A stretch of DNA of 64,000 nt from Hominimerdicola alba 8 (GCF_000178155.2 NZ_ADKM02000130.1:1-64000), one strand, 5' to 3'. Counted from the first letter of the stretch, positions 24,827 to 33,784 are shown. The notes: generated by a model from the sequence alone, not told the origin. Program-made: numbers and translations.

Positions 24827-26056
24827 TTATATTATCTGGAAAAGATAGAATTTCAGATAGTCCGTTTCCGGTACGTTCATAAGTATCGGGTGGTCGGGTC
24901 CCTGCTGTCTTGCTTCTACCAGTTTAAGGCGTACCCCCGCATCTTTCGCCGCACTCATAAGCATTTTCACAAAGAGGTCGTTTCGCATGAAGTGCGAGCA
25001 GGAACATGTCGCCAGATACCCGCCGCGCGGCAGAAGTTTCATCGCGCGGTAGTTTATCTCCTTGTAGCCGCGCTCAGCCGAATTTACCGTCTTTCTGCTT
25101 TTTGTGAATGCGGGCGGGTCGAGTATCACAAAGTCATACCCCGCCTTTTCTTCTGCCAGCTTAGGCAGAAGGTCGAACACATCTGCGCATACAAAGTCCA
25201 TCTTATCCGACAGACCATTTCTTTCGGCGTTGGCTTTAGCCGTATCCACCGCAAACTGTGAAACGTCCACCGCAGTGACATGTTCAGCACCGCCCATAGC
25301 GGCATTCAGCGCGAAAGAACCTGTGTGTGTGAAGCAGTCCAGCACCCGCTTGCCCTTAGCTATCTTAGCCGCCGCCAGTCGGTTGTACTTCTGGTCAAGG
25401 AAAAATCCTGTTTTCTGACCGTTCTCCACATCTACCTTATAGATAACGCCGTTCTCGCATATCTCTGTCACGGGTGAGGGCGTTTCGGCAGGCAGGAAAT
25501 CGGCTTTATACCAGCCCTTGCCCTGTTCAAGACCCTCCAGTTCTCTTATAGCCACATCATTTCTCTCCATGATGCCCCTGAGCGTCACACCGTCAGCCGC
25601 CAGTTCTTCGGTCAGCAGTCGGTAGAGCATATCTTTGCGCTGTTCCATGCCGTAACTCAGCACCTGCACCGAAAGTATATCGCCGTAGCGGTCAACAGTC
25701 AGTCCGGGCAGACCGTCAGACTCGCCGTGTACCAGTCGGCAGGCGGATATGTCATCGCCCATGACAGTCTTTCTGTGGTCGAGCGCATAGCGCACCCTCC
25801 GCCTGAAAAAGCTCTCACCGAAAGTTTCGTTGGCATTGTCCGAGAGTATGCGCACCCTTATCTTGCTGTTCATGCTCACCAGTCCCGAACCGAGATAGCC
25901 GCCCTTTTCGGTCAGCACATCGGCTATCACGCCGTTTTCGATGTCATCGGGCGACTGTGTTATCTCATTATCGTACACCCACGGATGCCCGCCTTTCAGC
26001 CTTTCGGCGCACCTTTTGCTGACTGTGAATGTGGGAAGACCCCTTTTGCTTTTCAT
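24827..26056 (-). CDS. RlmI-type rRNA (cytosine-C5) methyltransferase
   Basis: 409 residues from the ATG at 26056, preceded by AGGAGGAATTAT; an ORF start further out is less likely. The N-terminal PUA-like part (TVSKRCAERLKGGHPWVYDNEI, about 1-85) leads to a SAM-dependent Rossmann domain: VLDCFTHTGSFALNAAMGGA for motif I, VCADVFDLL, the catalytic-type LDPPAFTKS motif and ATCSCSHFM near the end with the Cys pair region. This is the YccW/RlmI family, which methylates a cytosine of 23S rRNA (C1962 in E. coli). The exact site in this organism is inferred. Translated 39 bases downstream of RNase R. Confidence 0.88.
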   Translation of the reverse strand: MKSKRGLPTFTVSKRCAERLKGGHPWVYDNEITQSPDDIENGVIADVLTEKGGYLGSGLVSMNSKIRVRILSDNANETFGESFFRRRVRYALDHRKTVMGDDISACRLVHGESDGLPGLTVDRYGDILSVQVLSYGMEQRKDMLYRLLTEELAADGVTLRGIMERNDVAIRELEGLEQGKGWYKADFLPAETPSPVTEICENGVIYKVDVENGQKTGFFLDQKYNRLAAAKIAKGKRVLDCFTHTGSFALNAAMGGAEHVTAVDVSQFAVDTAKANAERNGLSDKMDFVCADVFDLLPKLAEEKAGYDFVILDPPAFTKSRKTVNSAERGYKEINYRAMKLLPRGGYLATCSCSHFMRNDLFVKMLMSAAKDAGVRLKLVEARQQGPDHPILMNVPETDYLKFYLFQII

Positions 26057-26095
26057 ATAATTCCTCCTGCCTGTTATGGTAAACGACAACACTTA

Positions 26096-28201
26096 TCAGT
26101 TGTCCGCTAAAACGAAATCGACCTTGCCCGAATTTACATTCGCGCCCAGCACCTTTATGGCGATGCGCTGTCCCACGCGGTATACTGTGCCTGTGGAGAA
26201 GTTTTTCAGCTGCATCATGCCGTCGCTCTCATAGTAGCCCTCAGGCAGGTTGTCAACATGGATCAGACCCTCGCAGGTGTTGTCAAGTTCAACGAACATG
26301 CCGAAATCCGTCACCGAAGTGATAACGCCCTCAAAGCATTCGTCGATGTGACCTGTCATATATTCAGCCTTGTAGCAGTCATCACATGCACGCTCTGTCT
26401 GCATGGCGGTCAGTTCTGTTTCGGTAGACCTGTCAGCCGCCGCATAAACGAACTTGTTGAATCTGCTCCTGCACTCTTCGGCAGACATGCCCTCCAGAAA
26501 AGCCGACATTATGCGGTGTATCGAAAGGTCGGGGTAGCGGCGTATCGGCGAGGTGAAGTGCGCATAATCCTCCAGCACCAGCCCGTAGTGACCTATCGGC
26601 TCGGTATCGTACTTCGCCTTTGACATGCTTCTCAGCACCGCGTTGTTGACTATCTTCTCGGCATCAGTGCCTTTCGATATTTCCAGTATCTCCGCCAGCT
26701 GTTTCGGCTTTGGGTCGTCCCCCAGCACATAGACTATGTTCAGCCCCGCCAGCATTTCTTTAAGCCCCTCTATCTTCTCGGCAGAGGGCGGTTCGTGTAC
26801 GCGGTATACGAAAGGCAGTTCGTTCTCCAGCCCGAACCTTGCGGCGCACTCATTGGCAGTCAGCATGAAGTCCTCTATCATCTCCTGCGCAAATCCGCGC
26901 TGATACTCGCCCACGCCCACACAGACGTTCTCTTCGTCGAACATCAGTGCGCTCTCGCTTGTTTCTATCTGCGGCGCACCTCTTGCGATGCGCTTTTTGC
27001 CCAGTATCTCAGCCAGTTTTTTCATTACGGGCAATTGGTCGATGACCTCTTTGTACTTCTCAGCCATCTCGCGGCTCACAAAGCCGTCAAAAATATCGTT
27101 TATCTCCGAATAAACGCCCTTCACCCTCGACCTTATGACCGATTTTGTGAACTTATAGCTTTTTATATCGCCCGACTTGTCCAGCTGACACAGACATGAG
27201 AAAGCCAGCCTGTCCTCCTGCGGGTTGAGCGAACAGATGCCGTTTGAAAGTTCGGCAGGGAGCATTGGTATGACCCTGTTTGCGTAGTACACGCTGGTGC
27301 CGCGCTGAAAAGCCTCGTTATCCAGCGCAGACTTCGGCTTTACATAGTGTGAAACATCTGCTATGTGTACCCCCAGCAGGTAGCCGTCCTCATTCTCCTG
27401 AACGCTTACGGCATCGTCAATATCTTTGGTGTCAGCGCCGTCTATGGTGAATATGGGCAGTTCCCTCAGGTCGAGCCTGCCCTCCTTTTCCTCAGCGCTT
27501 ATACCCGCCGCAGAAGTCCTGCGTGCCTCGTCTATGACCTCAGGCGGGAAAATAGGGGACAGCCCCGCCGCCGCCACTATACTCAGCGCACAAGCGTCAG
27601 CTTTCAGCGAACTTCCCAGACATGTCACTATCTCGCATCTGTGCTCGCTGTGGCGTTCGCCGCGCTTTGTTATGAGCGCCACTGCCTTGTCACCCTCGTG
27701 AAGTTCCAGCCCCAGCGGGTTGACAAAATCCAGCGCGTATTTTGATATGACATCGGGCATTATTTTCAGCTGACCGAATTCGCTGACGATCTCGCCGCTG
27801 AAACGGCTGAAATTCTCCTCCTCTATGGAAACGACTTCACCTTCGGGGCTTTCGCCTTTGCTTGGGCGTATCTGCACCATCACGATGTCGCCGGGCATCG
27901 CACCCATCAGCAGTTTGCCCGGTATGAATATCTCCTCGTTGGTGTCAACGTTCTTTACAAAGCCGAAACTCTTGTGCAGTCTGGTGACGCGGCACTTTTT
28001 CAGCTTGCCGCCGTTTCCCAGTGTGAAACCCAGCCTGCCCTCGACTATCTCGCCCTTTTTCTTCATTTTGTCCACTGTTTCTGCGAACCTGTCAAAGTCA
28101 AAATTCCCCTTTCGGAAAGCCTTGACCAACTCCTTGAAGCTGACAGGCTTCTTGCCTGATGCTTTCAGCTTGTGGAGTATCAGTTTTCTGTAATCTTTCA
28201 T
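26096..28201 (-). CDS. rnr: Ribonuclease R (3'-5' exoribonuclease)
   Basis: 701 residues, the typical length for Bacillota. An N-terminal helix-turn-helix-like segment (1-60), two cold-shock domains (about 70-215), the RNB catalytic domain (about 240-575) with TIDGADTKDIDDAVSV holding the Asp cluster, GICSLNPQEDRLAFS and HFTSPIRRYPDLSIHR, and a C-terminal S1 domain (about 620-700). It digests structured RNA and works with tmRNA in quality control. It reads in the same direction as secG further upstream, with two other genes between, unlike the compact secG-rnr-smpB order seen in many relatives. Confidence 0.96.
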   Translation of the reverse strand: MKDYRKLILHKLKASGKKPVSFKELVKAFRKGNFDFDRFAETVDKMKKKGEIVEGRLGFTLGNGGKLKKCRVTRLHKSFGFVKNVDTNEEIFIPGKLLMGAMPGDIVMVQIRPSKGESPEGEVVSIEEENFSRFSGEIVSEFGQLKIMPDVISKYALDFVNPLGLELHEGDKAVALITKRGERHSEHRCEIVTCLGSSLKADACALSIVAAAGLSPIFPPEVIDEARRTSAAGISAEEKEGRLDLRELPIFTIDGADTKDIDDAVSVQENEDGYLLGVHIADVSHYVKPKSALDNEAFQRGTSVYYANRVIPMLPAELSNGICSLNPQEDRLAFSCLCQLDKSGDIKSYKFTKSVIRSRVKGVYSEINDIFDGFVSREMAEKYKEVIDQLPVMKKLAEILGKKRIARGAPQIETSESALMFDEENVCVGVGEYQRGFAQEMIEDFMLTANECAARFGLENELPFVYRVHEPPSAEKIEGLKEMLAGLNIVYVLGDDPKPKQLAEILEISKGTDAEKIVNNAVLRSMSKAKYDTEPIGHYGLVLEDYAHFTSPIRRYPDLSIHRIMSAFLEGMSAEECRSRFNKFVYAAADRSTETELTAMQTERACDDCYKAEYMTGHIDECFEGVITSVTDFGMFVELDNTCEGLIHVDNLPEGYYESDGMMQLKNFSTGTVYRVGQRIAIKVLGANVNSGKVDFVLADN

Positions 28202-28460
28202 ATCTTCTCCCTCATGAGTCCAACTAAGTGGACATCTATTTTCTCTTATAAGTTTTCAGCCATGATCTGTAGGCATCTTCATAACTATTAAAGTCTTCGG
28301 CTTGAAACGCCTTTTTTTCGTATTATAGCAATCCAACTATTTAAATTCACAAAATCCAGTCGCAAAAGCTCGGATTTATGGATTTTGTCTGAATTTTAAG
28401 GCGGATTGCTATAGTCCTGTCTTTATTCACAGGAAATCTGCGGTAGCTCCTGCTCATTTT
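28202..28460. other. Intergenic stretch holding MITE family B copy 1
   Basis: 259 bases between rnr and the next minus-strand gene. Apart from the family B element at 28324-28413 and AT-rich sequence nothing else is clear. Confidence 0.5.
28324..28413 (+). mobile_element. MITE-like element, family B copy 1 (90 bp)
   Basis: Ends TATAGCAATCC and GGATTGCTATA are perfect 11-bp inverted repeats, and the arms continue with ATTCACAAAATCC against GGATTTTGTCTGAAT. It matches, in inverse orientation, 39751-39853. Ends of this kind next to TA suggest an IS630/mariner-type source. Confidence 0.75.
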
Positions 28461-29438
28461 TCACCCTTTTTTCTTAATCAGCATCTCCATCAGCCGAACA
28501 TATCTGCCGTCGCCCGCAATTTCAGCGCAATTTTTGATATCCCCGTAGCAGACAGAATAAAACTCACCGACCCTTACGCTGTGCCTGATATTCTTTTTCA
28601 CATACTTCCATATGCGCTTCCTTGTGCTTTCGTCAGCCTGCATAATGCACAGCGCACAGGTGTAAAAAGCCCGACGATTGGCGCTTGTCAGCACATCGGT
28701 GTGCTTTTTGAAAAGTTCTTCCGCCGCTGATACCTCGCCCTTTTCCGCCAGCAGTCCTATCATCTCTTCTGCGGCGGTCAGCGCACGCATCTTACCGTTT
28801 TCGTCTGTTATTTCGGACTCAAAAGCCCGTTCGTAGCACCCGCGCACCGCCTGCTCTCTGTCCTCTGTGCGATGGGTATACTCAGCAAACCTTCTCAGCT
28901 TCTCAAAGTCCTCGCCCTCAAGCCCGTTTTCCTTGAAAATATCCACCAGAGCGCAGACTTCCTCAGTCATTTCAAGTTCAGCCGCCAGATAGATGCTGTC
29001 CACAATATCGTACTCATCGGTGCTTGCGGGATAATTGTACCCGCCATCGGTCATAAGACCGCACCAGCAGTCAAAATTTGCGTTCTTCGCCCGCGTGAAC
29101 AGTTCCTCGTCAGCGCTCGTGCGGTATTTCTGCATCATGTCGGCAAGCATCTCCATACCCGCGCCGAACCCCTGAAAACTTTCATTTTCGCAGGCTTTGA
29201 CCTCCTGTTCAAAAAGTTTCCGCACCATCTGTTCGCGCTCATTTTCGGGCAGTTCTCTCACCCCGAACTGCAAGCCGTACACCAGCCGCAGACGGGCAAT
29301 ACGGTTCTCATCTGTATCGCCGTACCTCTCGGTGTGCCTGCATTTGTACAGATACGCCGCTTTATCCCCCGCGAGATATCGGTCGATATCTGCGGTCAGA
29401 CGTTCTTTTATACGTGAAAGTATCTCGCGCTGACCCAT
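28461..29438 (-). CDS. Helical repeat protein of unknown function
   Basis: 325 residues from the ATG at 29438. Largely alpha-helical and rich in Glu, Ala, Arg, with pairs of helices such as AAEEMIGLLAEKGEVSAAEELFKKH that have a TPR-like look (residues about 160-250). It has no signal peptide, membrane segment or catalytic motif. Its start lies four bases before the end of the upstream GNAT gene's transcript direction (a GTG-ATG overlap region at 29436-29444), so the two are likely co-translated. No family recognised; a scaffold or partner for the acetyltransferase is an inference. Confidence 0.65.
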   Translation of the reverse strand: MGQREILSRIKERLTADIDRYLAGDKAAYLYKCRHTERYGDTDENRIARLRLVYGLQFGVRELPENEREQMVRKLFEQEVKACENESFQGFGAGMEMLADMMQKYRTSADEELFTRAKNANFDCWCGLMTDGGYNYPASTDEYDIVDSIYLAAELEMTEEVCALVDIFKENGLEGEDFEKLRRFAEYTHRTEDREQAVRGCYERAFESEITDENGKMRALTAAEEMIGLLAEKGEVSAAEELFKKHTDVLTSANRRAFYTCALCIMQADESTRKRIWKYVKKNIRHSVRVGEFYSVCYGDIKNCAEIAGDGRYVRLMEMLIKKKG

Positions 29439-29441
29439 CAC

Positions 29442-30200
29442 TCAGTCCTCTCCGAAAGCTACAGCCGTGTACTCCTCTTTAAGAGTATACCCGAATTTTG
29501 CGGCTATTTTCAGCGACATTGTGTTTGCCGCGTCCCAGTGGGCTTTAAGTCCGCGCTTTGCACATTCACGAATAAACGCCGCCCCCGCGACAGTCGCCAG
29601 ACCTTTCCTGCGGTAGTCGGGGTGAGTGGCTATCTCCACCTCGACCCCGCCGCTGTAAGCCGAATAGCAGGAAGCCGCGCAGATAAGCCTTCCCCGATGG
29701 GTGATACAGCACCCGAAAGCGTTATCGGCAAAGTCGGCATAGTCCTTAAAATTACCCACAAACGCCCACGACCATGTTTCCTTTATCGCCTGAGCGTATA
29801 TTTCTTCGTCTATCATGCCAAGTTCAAATTCGGGTAAAGCCGATATGTCAGCCAGCCTGTCCAGCTGTGTGATATCGAATTTTTCGGGCATTTTCGTGCG
29901 GTAGCGCACCGTCCTCACCAGCCCCTTGTCAAGGGCGAGAAGCGCCTGCGTCCAGCTTTCGTCCAGCGGCATGAATACTGCCTCGCTGTTATTTTCTGCC
30001 AGCGCAAAAACCTCAGCCGCCGCCGAAGCATCCCCCGCGCAGAAGTAAAAATCACCCGCGCATATCACCGCAGATGCGGGCTTTTCTTCGTTATCGCAGT
30101 AAGCGATGCCTGTGCGCCCCTCTTTGTAGCTTATCAGCACCGAATCCTCAAACCCCTCGAACATCTGGGCTATCAGTGCGCGCTTGTCCGTTTTGACCAT
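29442..30200 (-). CDS. GNAT-family N-acetyltransferase
   Basis: 252 residues. The N-terminal 130 residues are a family-specific domain; the C-terminal GNAT fold carries VEVEIATHPDYRRKGLATVAGAAFI, where the basic R-x-x-G-x-A segment binds acetyl-CoA pyrophosphate, and ends with AANTMSLKIAAKFGYT. This fits the GNAT group that has an N-terminal non-catalytic half. The acceptor is unknown. It is followed closely by the helical-repeat gene. Ribosome site GGAGGAAAC precedes ATG. Confidence 0.82.
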   Translation of the reverse strand: MVKTDKRALIAQMFEGFEDSVLISYKEGRTGIAYCDNEEKPASAVICAGDFYFCAGDASAAAEVFALAENNSEAVFMPLDESWTQALLALDKGLVRTVRYRTKMPEKFDITQLDRLADISALPEFELGMIDEEIYAQAIKETWSWAFVGNFKDYADFADNAFGCCITHRGRLICAASCYSAYSGGVEVEIATHPDYRRKGLATVAGAAFIRECAKRGLKAHWDAANTMSLKIAAKFGYTLKEEYTAVAFGED

Positions 30201-30220
30201 GCTGTTTCCTCCCTACAATG

Positions 30221-30246
30221 AAAAAAGCCCCGCGTTGGCAGGGCTG
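30221..30246 (-). terminator. Terminator of secG
   Basis: Minus strand AGCCCTGC pairs with GCGGGGCT around CAAC, then TTTTTTC. Confidence 0.9.
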
Positions 30247-30255
30247 ATATCATTC

Positions 30256-30513
30256 TCACTTGTTGAGATATCCGTGGATTATGCTTACTGCAATAGTCAG
30301 TATGAACATAACTATCGCTGCATTTCTGGTCATTCTGTTCAGCTTTGCATCACGGGTGTTGCCTGTGTTCTTGCCGTAGAACGAGTCGTTATAACCGCCG
30401 CCGATAGCGGAAGTCAAGCCATCGTCCTTAGACTCCTGTACCAGAACAACAAGAATGATTATTACACTGCAAAGCGCCAGTACAACGCCTGCGCCGATCT
30501 CGATAGGTGACAT
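30256..30513 (-). CDS. secG: Preprotein translocase subunit SecG
   Basis: 85 residues from ATG at 30513, after TGGAGGAAAG. Two membrane helices (about 4-25 and 60-80) with the family sequence VLVQESKDDGLTSAIGGG between them. SecG is the small accessory subunit of the SecYEG channel in the inner membrane; it aids SecA-driven export. Its own promoter lies upstream (minus TTGCAA, 17 bp, TATAAT at 30552-30580), and a terminator follows, so it is a single-gene unit. Confidence 0.94.
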   Translation of the reverse strand: MSPIEIGAGVVLALCSVIIILVVLVQESKDDGLTSAIGGGYNDSFYGKNTGNTRDAKLNRMTRNAAIVMFILTIAVSIIHGYLNK

Positions 30514-30551
30514 AATACTTTCCTCCATAATGGTATTACATAATTTACATC

Positions 30552-30580
30552 ATTATAGCACACTTTTTCAGAAATTGCAA
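30552..30580 (-). promoter_or_regulatory. Promoter of secG
   Basis: Minus strand TTGCAA, 17 bp, TATAAT. Confidence 0.8.
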
Positions 30581-30719
30581 GGGGTTTGCGAAATTTTTTA
30601 CAATATTCCCGTCATTCAGCAGTACACACCATGACGAGTGACAGCCCCCCGACATTATTCCTCAAACACTCCGACAGCGCGATCCTATCTCCTTAAAATA
30701 ATTGCACATTAAAATTTTT

Positions 30720-30845
30720 CGTGGTTATCCCGCTGACACACCACAAAAACGGCGGTTTTACAGAACTTAAGGTGGTTGGCGTATGGTGCTCAATTATCCT
30801 TTTGTTTACAGCATTTTCAGCTGGTGTGCTAAAGGGATAGTCATA
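30720..30845 (+). mobile_element. MITE-like element, family A copy 2 (126 bp)
   Basis: CGTGGTTATCCCGCTGACAC to GCTAAAGGGATAGTCATA, with perfect 8-bp duplications AAATTTTT at 30712-30719 and 30846-30853. The same length as copy 1 and about 93 percent identical by eye. Confidence 0.88.
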
Positions 30846-30883
30846 AAATTTTTTATGGAGCGTAACACTCCCCGCGTCATCAT

Positions 30884-30892
30884 CATAGTATA
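30884..30892 (+). promoter_or_regulatory. Possible sporulation-sigma -10 element for cotJABC
   Basis: CATAGTATA fits the CATANNNTA pattern of sigma E/K promoters, about 39 bases before the cotJA start. There is no SigA-like box here. A -35 element could not be set with confidence. Confidence 0.35.
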
Positions 30893-30930
30893 TTCACGGA
30901 GGCTGACCTCCATGAAACGGAGATGATATA

Positions 30931-31176
30931 ATGGATAAATTTGAAAAAGATATTCTCGGCAAAATATTCGATGATGATGCCGATGATGTCAAAGCCTGCC
31001 CCGTACCGGGTACGGCTCTGCCAAAAGGAATGGCTCTCGCTATGGCGTATGTGCCGTTCCAGATGTGGGAAACGCCATATGAAGATGATGTGGCGTTCTC
31101 GCGCGGAACGGTCTTTCCCTGTCTTGATAAGCCGTTTATAGGAGAGGAGGCTGTGAAAAATGCCCGTACTGAATGA
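30931..31176 (+). CDS. cotJA: Spore coat-associated protein CotJA
   Basis: 81 residues. The family core ALAMAYVPFQMWETPYEDDVAFSRGTVFPCLDKPFIG (residues 35-70) is clear. CotJA is part of the CotJABC complex made in the mother cell and assembled in the inner spore coat of Bacillus and Clostridia. A hairpin GGAGG-CTGA-CCTCC lies just before the ribosome site (CGGAG). It overlaps cotJB by 17 bases. Confidence 0.92.
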   Translation: MDKFEKDILGKIFDDDADDVKACPVPGTALPKGMALAMAYVPFQMWETPYEDDVAFSRGTVFPCLDKPFIGEEAVKNARTE

Positions 31177-31423
31177 TAAGCAAAAGCTGATGCGCAAACT
31201 CCAGCAAAGCTGTTTCGCCCTTGCCGAAGCTAATCTCTACCTCGACAGCCACCCCACCTGCAAGATGGGTCTTGAGTATTTCCGCCGCCATAAAGCAGAA
31301 AAAGAGGCTATCGAAAAGGAGTACACCGAGAAGTACGGCCCGCTGACAGCAGTGCAGTCAGACGGCACGAAAAAATGGGAGTGGGTAGCCGCACCCTTCC
31401 CGTGGGAAAGAGGTGAGAACTGA
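31160..31423 (+). CDS. cotJB: Spore coat protein CotJB
   Basis: 87 residues. The family segments KLMRKLQQSCFALAEANLYLDSHP and WPW-like KWEWVAAPFPWERGEN are present. It is needed with CotJC for coat assembly in Bacillus. Starts within cotJA (site GGAGAGG) and its stop overlaps the start of cotJC by one base (TGATG), so the three are strictly coupled. Confidence 0.92.
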   Translation: MPVLNDKQKLMRKLQQSCFALAEANLYLDSHPTCKMGLEYFRRHKAEKEAIEKEYTEKYGPLTAVQSDGTKKWEWVAAPFPWERGEN

Positions 31424-32022
31424 TGTGGCAGTATGAAAAGAAACTCCAGTACCCCGTAAACATCAAAGAGCCTAACCCCGCCCTCGCTAAGGTGATAATA
31501 TCTCAGCTTGGCGGACCTGACGGCGAACTCGGCGCATCTCTGCGCTATCTCAATCAGCGCTATGCCGCCCCATGCCGCGAAGTTCAGGCTATGCTGACCG
31601 ATGTTGGCACAGAAGAACTTGCTCACATGGAAATGATAAGCGCTATCCTCTACCAGCTGACTCGCGGTCTTTCGATGAAAGAGATAAAAGAGGGCGGATT
31701 TGACACCTATTTCGTTGACCACACTACGGGCATATATCCCGTAGCGGCATCGGGCGTGCCATTTTCGGCAGATTATTTCCAGTCTAAGGGCGACCCTATA
31801 GCCGACCTCAACGAAGACCTCGCCGCCGAGCAGAAAGCCCGCGTGACTTACGACAACATTCTCCGCCTTACCGATGACCCCGATGTGCGCGACCCGATAA
31901 AGTTCCTGCGCGAAAGGGAGATAGTCCACTATCAGCGTTTCGGTGAGAGCCTGCGCCTTGTCACCGATATGCTTGACAGCAAGAATTTCTACGCATTCAA
32001 TCCCTCTTTTGACAAAAAGTAG
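31423..32022 (+). CDS. cotJC: Manganese-catalase-like spore coat protein CotJC
   Basis: 199 residues, the usual length for CotJC. A ferritin-like four-helix fold with metal ligands visible: Glu in PDGELGASLRYL, EELAHMEM, the NEDLAAEQKARVTYDNIL helix and the REREIVHYQRFGE block. These two E-x-x-H sets bind a dimanganese centre, so it may break down peroxide in the coat. Together with cotJA and cotJB it forms a compact operon. Confidence 0.93.
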   Translation: MWQYEKKLQYPVNIKEPNPALAKVIISQLGGPDGELGASLRYLNQRYAAPCREVQAMLTDVGTEELAHMEMISAILYQLTRGLSMKEIKEGGFDTYFVDHTTGIYPVAASGVPFSADYFQSKGDPIADLNEDLAAEQKARVTYDNILRLTDDPDVRDPIKFLREREIVHYQRFGESLRLVTDMLDSKNFYAFNPSFDKK

Positions 32023-32095
32023 GTCGTAACAGCAGGGCGAAAGGCAGTCTTTGCATGCCCCGTATCAGCTTTATGACTTCGCTTTGTTCATGCTC

Positions 32096-32124
32096 TTGCT
32101 TTCTCGGCGGTTTCATGATATAAT
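32096..32124 (+). promoter_or_regulatory. Promoter of nspC
   Basis: TTGCTT (32096-32101), 17 bp, TATAAT (32119-32124), 25 bases before the nspC start. Confidence 0.7.
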
Positions 32125-32149
32125 GTATGTAATGAACGGAGGTCATATC

Positions 32150-33295
32150 ATGAAATTTCCATTTGACAGCGATATTTATTCATTGCATACACCATGTTAT
32201 CTCGTCAGCGAGAAAGCCCTTAAACACAATATGGAGATACTTCTCTCAGTCCGCAAACGCACAGGCTGTAAGATCCTCCTCGCCCAGAAAGCATTTTCAA
32301 TGTACTCAGCCTATCCGCTGATGCGCCCCTACCTTGACGGCACTACCGCCAGCGGTCTGTATGAAGCAAAACTCGGTCATGATGAGTTCGGCGGCGAAAC
32401 ACACGTTTTCGCCCCTGCCTATAAGCACGAAGATATGGCTGAACTTGTGAAGATATGCGATGATATCATATTCAACAGCTTCTCCCAGTGGCGCTTGCAC
32501 CGCGATACTGTCCGCAAAAGCGGCAGGCGCATCTCCTGCGGCATTCGCTGCAACCCGCTCTACTCGGAGATAGAAACAGATATCTATAACCCATGTTTCA
32601 CAGGTTCGCGGCTCGGCGTTACCCCCGAAAATTTCGAGAGCGGCGAACTTGACGGCATCGAGGGTCTGCATTTTCATACCATGTGCGAACAGGGCGCTGA
32701 TGTTTTCGCGCGTACAGTCCCCCATATCGAAAAGCATTTCGGCGGCTATCTGGGGCAGATGAAATGGCTGAATTTCGGCGGCGGTCACCACATCACCAAA
32801 GCGGGCTACGATGTTGACCTGCTGTGCAGAACGGTGGACTATATCCAGCAGAAGTACGCTGTGCAGGTCTACCTTGAACCTGGTGAAGCCTGTGCGCTGA
32901 ATGCAGGCTGGCTTGTGACGCAAGTCCTTGATACCGGCAGGAACGGCACAGATTTCGCCATAGTCGATACCTCAGCCGCCTGCCACATGCCCGATGTCCT
33001 TGAAATGCCCTACCGCCCAGAACTTATCGGCGCAGGTGAAAAAGGCGAAAAGCCCCACACCTACCGTCTGGGCGGTCCGACCTGTCTTGCGGGCGATATC
33101 ATTGGCGATTATTCGTTCGATGCCCCCCTCAAAGCGGGCGACAGGCTTGTTTTCTGCGATATGGCGATATATTCGATGTGTAAGAACAACACATTCAACG
33201 GCATGCCCCTGCCCGATATCTACCTCGAAAAGCCGGACGGCAGCACCGAACTTGTAAAGCACTTCGGGTATGAAGATTTCAAACAGAGAGTCTGA
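32150..33295 (+). CDS. nspC: Carboxynorspermidine/carboxyspermidine decarboxylase
   Basis: 381 residues from ATG at 32150, with CGGAGG upstream and a promoter inside the longer open frame. It is a fold III PLP enzyme of the alanine-racemase/ODC class: the Schiff-base Lys is in ILLAQKAFSMYS near residue 41, with LNFGGGHHI and CHMPDVLEMPYRP later, and GGPTCLAGDIIGDY for the second active-site Cys of the partner subunit. It makes norspermidine or spermidine from the carboxy form. The partner dehydrogenase, normally next to it, is absent from this window. Confidence 0.92.
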   Translation: MKFPFDSDIYSLHTPCYLVSEKALKHNMEILLSVRKRTGCKILLAQKAFSMYSAYPLMRPYLDGTTASGLYEAKLGHDEFGGETHVFAPAYKHEDMAELVKICDDIIFNSFSQWRLHRDTVRKSGRRISCGIRCNPLYSEIETDIYNPCFTGSRLGVTPENFESGELDGIEGLHFHTMCEQGADVFARTVPHIEKHFGGYLGQMKWLNFGGGHHITKAGYDVDLLCRTVDYIQQKYAVQVYLEPGEACALNAGWLVTQVLDTGRNGTDFAIVDTSAACHMPDVLEMPYRPELIGAGEKGEKPHTYRLGGPTCLAGDIIGDYSFDAPLKAGDRLVFCDMAIYSMCKNNTFNGMPLPDIYLEKPDGSTELVKHFGYEDFKQRV

Positions 33296-33304
33296 TAATA
33301 TGTC

Positions 33305-33341
33305 AAAAGCCTTTCCCCGCAAAACGGAGAAAGGCTTTTTT
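33305..33341. terminator. Bidirectional terminator between nspC and the stator operon
   Basis: AAAAGCCTTTC pairs with GAAAGGCTTTTTT. Serves both convergent units. Confidence 0.85.
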
Positions 33342-33784
33342 CAGTTGTTTTCTTCTGTAAATTCGATGCCGCGCTCTTCGAGATAAGCGGTCAGGTCTTT
33401 GTAGGCGTTGAGCGTTGAATTCTCATCGGTTATCTTTACCACCGCACCTTCCTTGCCCTCAATGATGCCTTTCAGTTCGTCAATGTCCATCACCTTGTCC
33501 TCAAAGATGTACTTGTCCTCAGATACCGTCACCTCTATCATCTCAGCCTTAGCATTCTCGTTCATCGAATCGGTAGAATCATCGCCGTTGCCCGTATCGG
33601 AAGTTTCCTCAGCCGAATTTGCGGGTACTCTTGCATCAGCCTGCACTTCTGCCTGTGATTCGGCAGTTCCGCCGTCTTTATTAAAAACCTTATCTATAAA
33701 AGAACATGCACAAAGTGACGTTGATATTGTAATTATCCCAATTAACAGTAAAAACGTCTTTTTTCTTGTTTTAATATTATTCAT
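33341..33784 (-). CDS. Lipoprotein with ExbD-like extracellular domain
   Basis: 147 residues from the ATG at 33784, which overlaps the stop of the upstream gene. The signal ends in a lipobox-like TSLCACSF near residue 23. A Ser/Asp/Glu-rich linker (about 35-75) leads to a domain of about 70 residues: MIEVTVSEDKYIFEDKVMDIDELKGII, then VVKITDENSTLNAYKDLTAYLEERGIEFTE. This is paralogous to the end of the next gene and shows the beta-alpha pattern of the ExbD/TolR periplasmic domain. It is thus a lipid-anchored, detached ExbD-type domain, last gene of the stator operon. Confidence 0.72.
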   Translation of the reverse strand: MNNIKTRKKTFLLLIGIITISTSLCACSFIDKVFNKDGGTAESQAEVQADARVPANSAEETSDTGNGDDSTDSMNENAKAEMIEVTVSEDKYIFEDKVMDIDELKGIIEGKEGAVVKITDENSTLNAYKDLTAYLEERGIEFTEENN

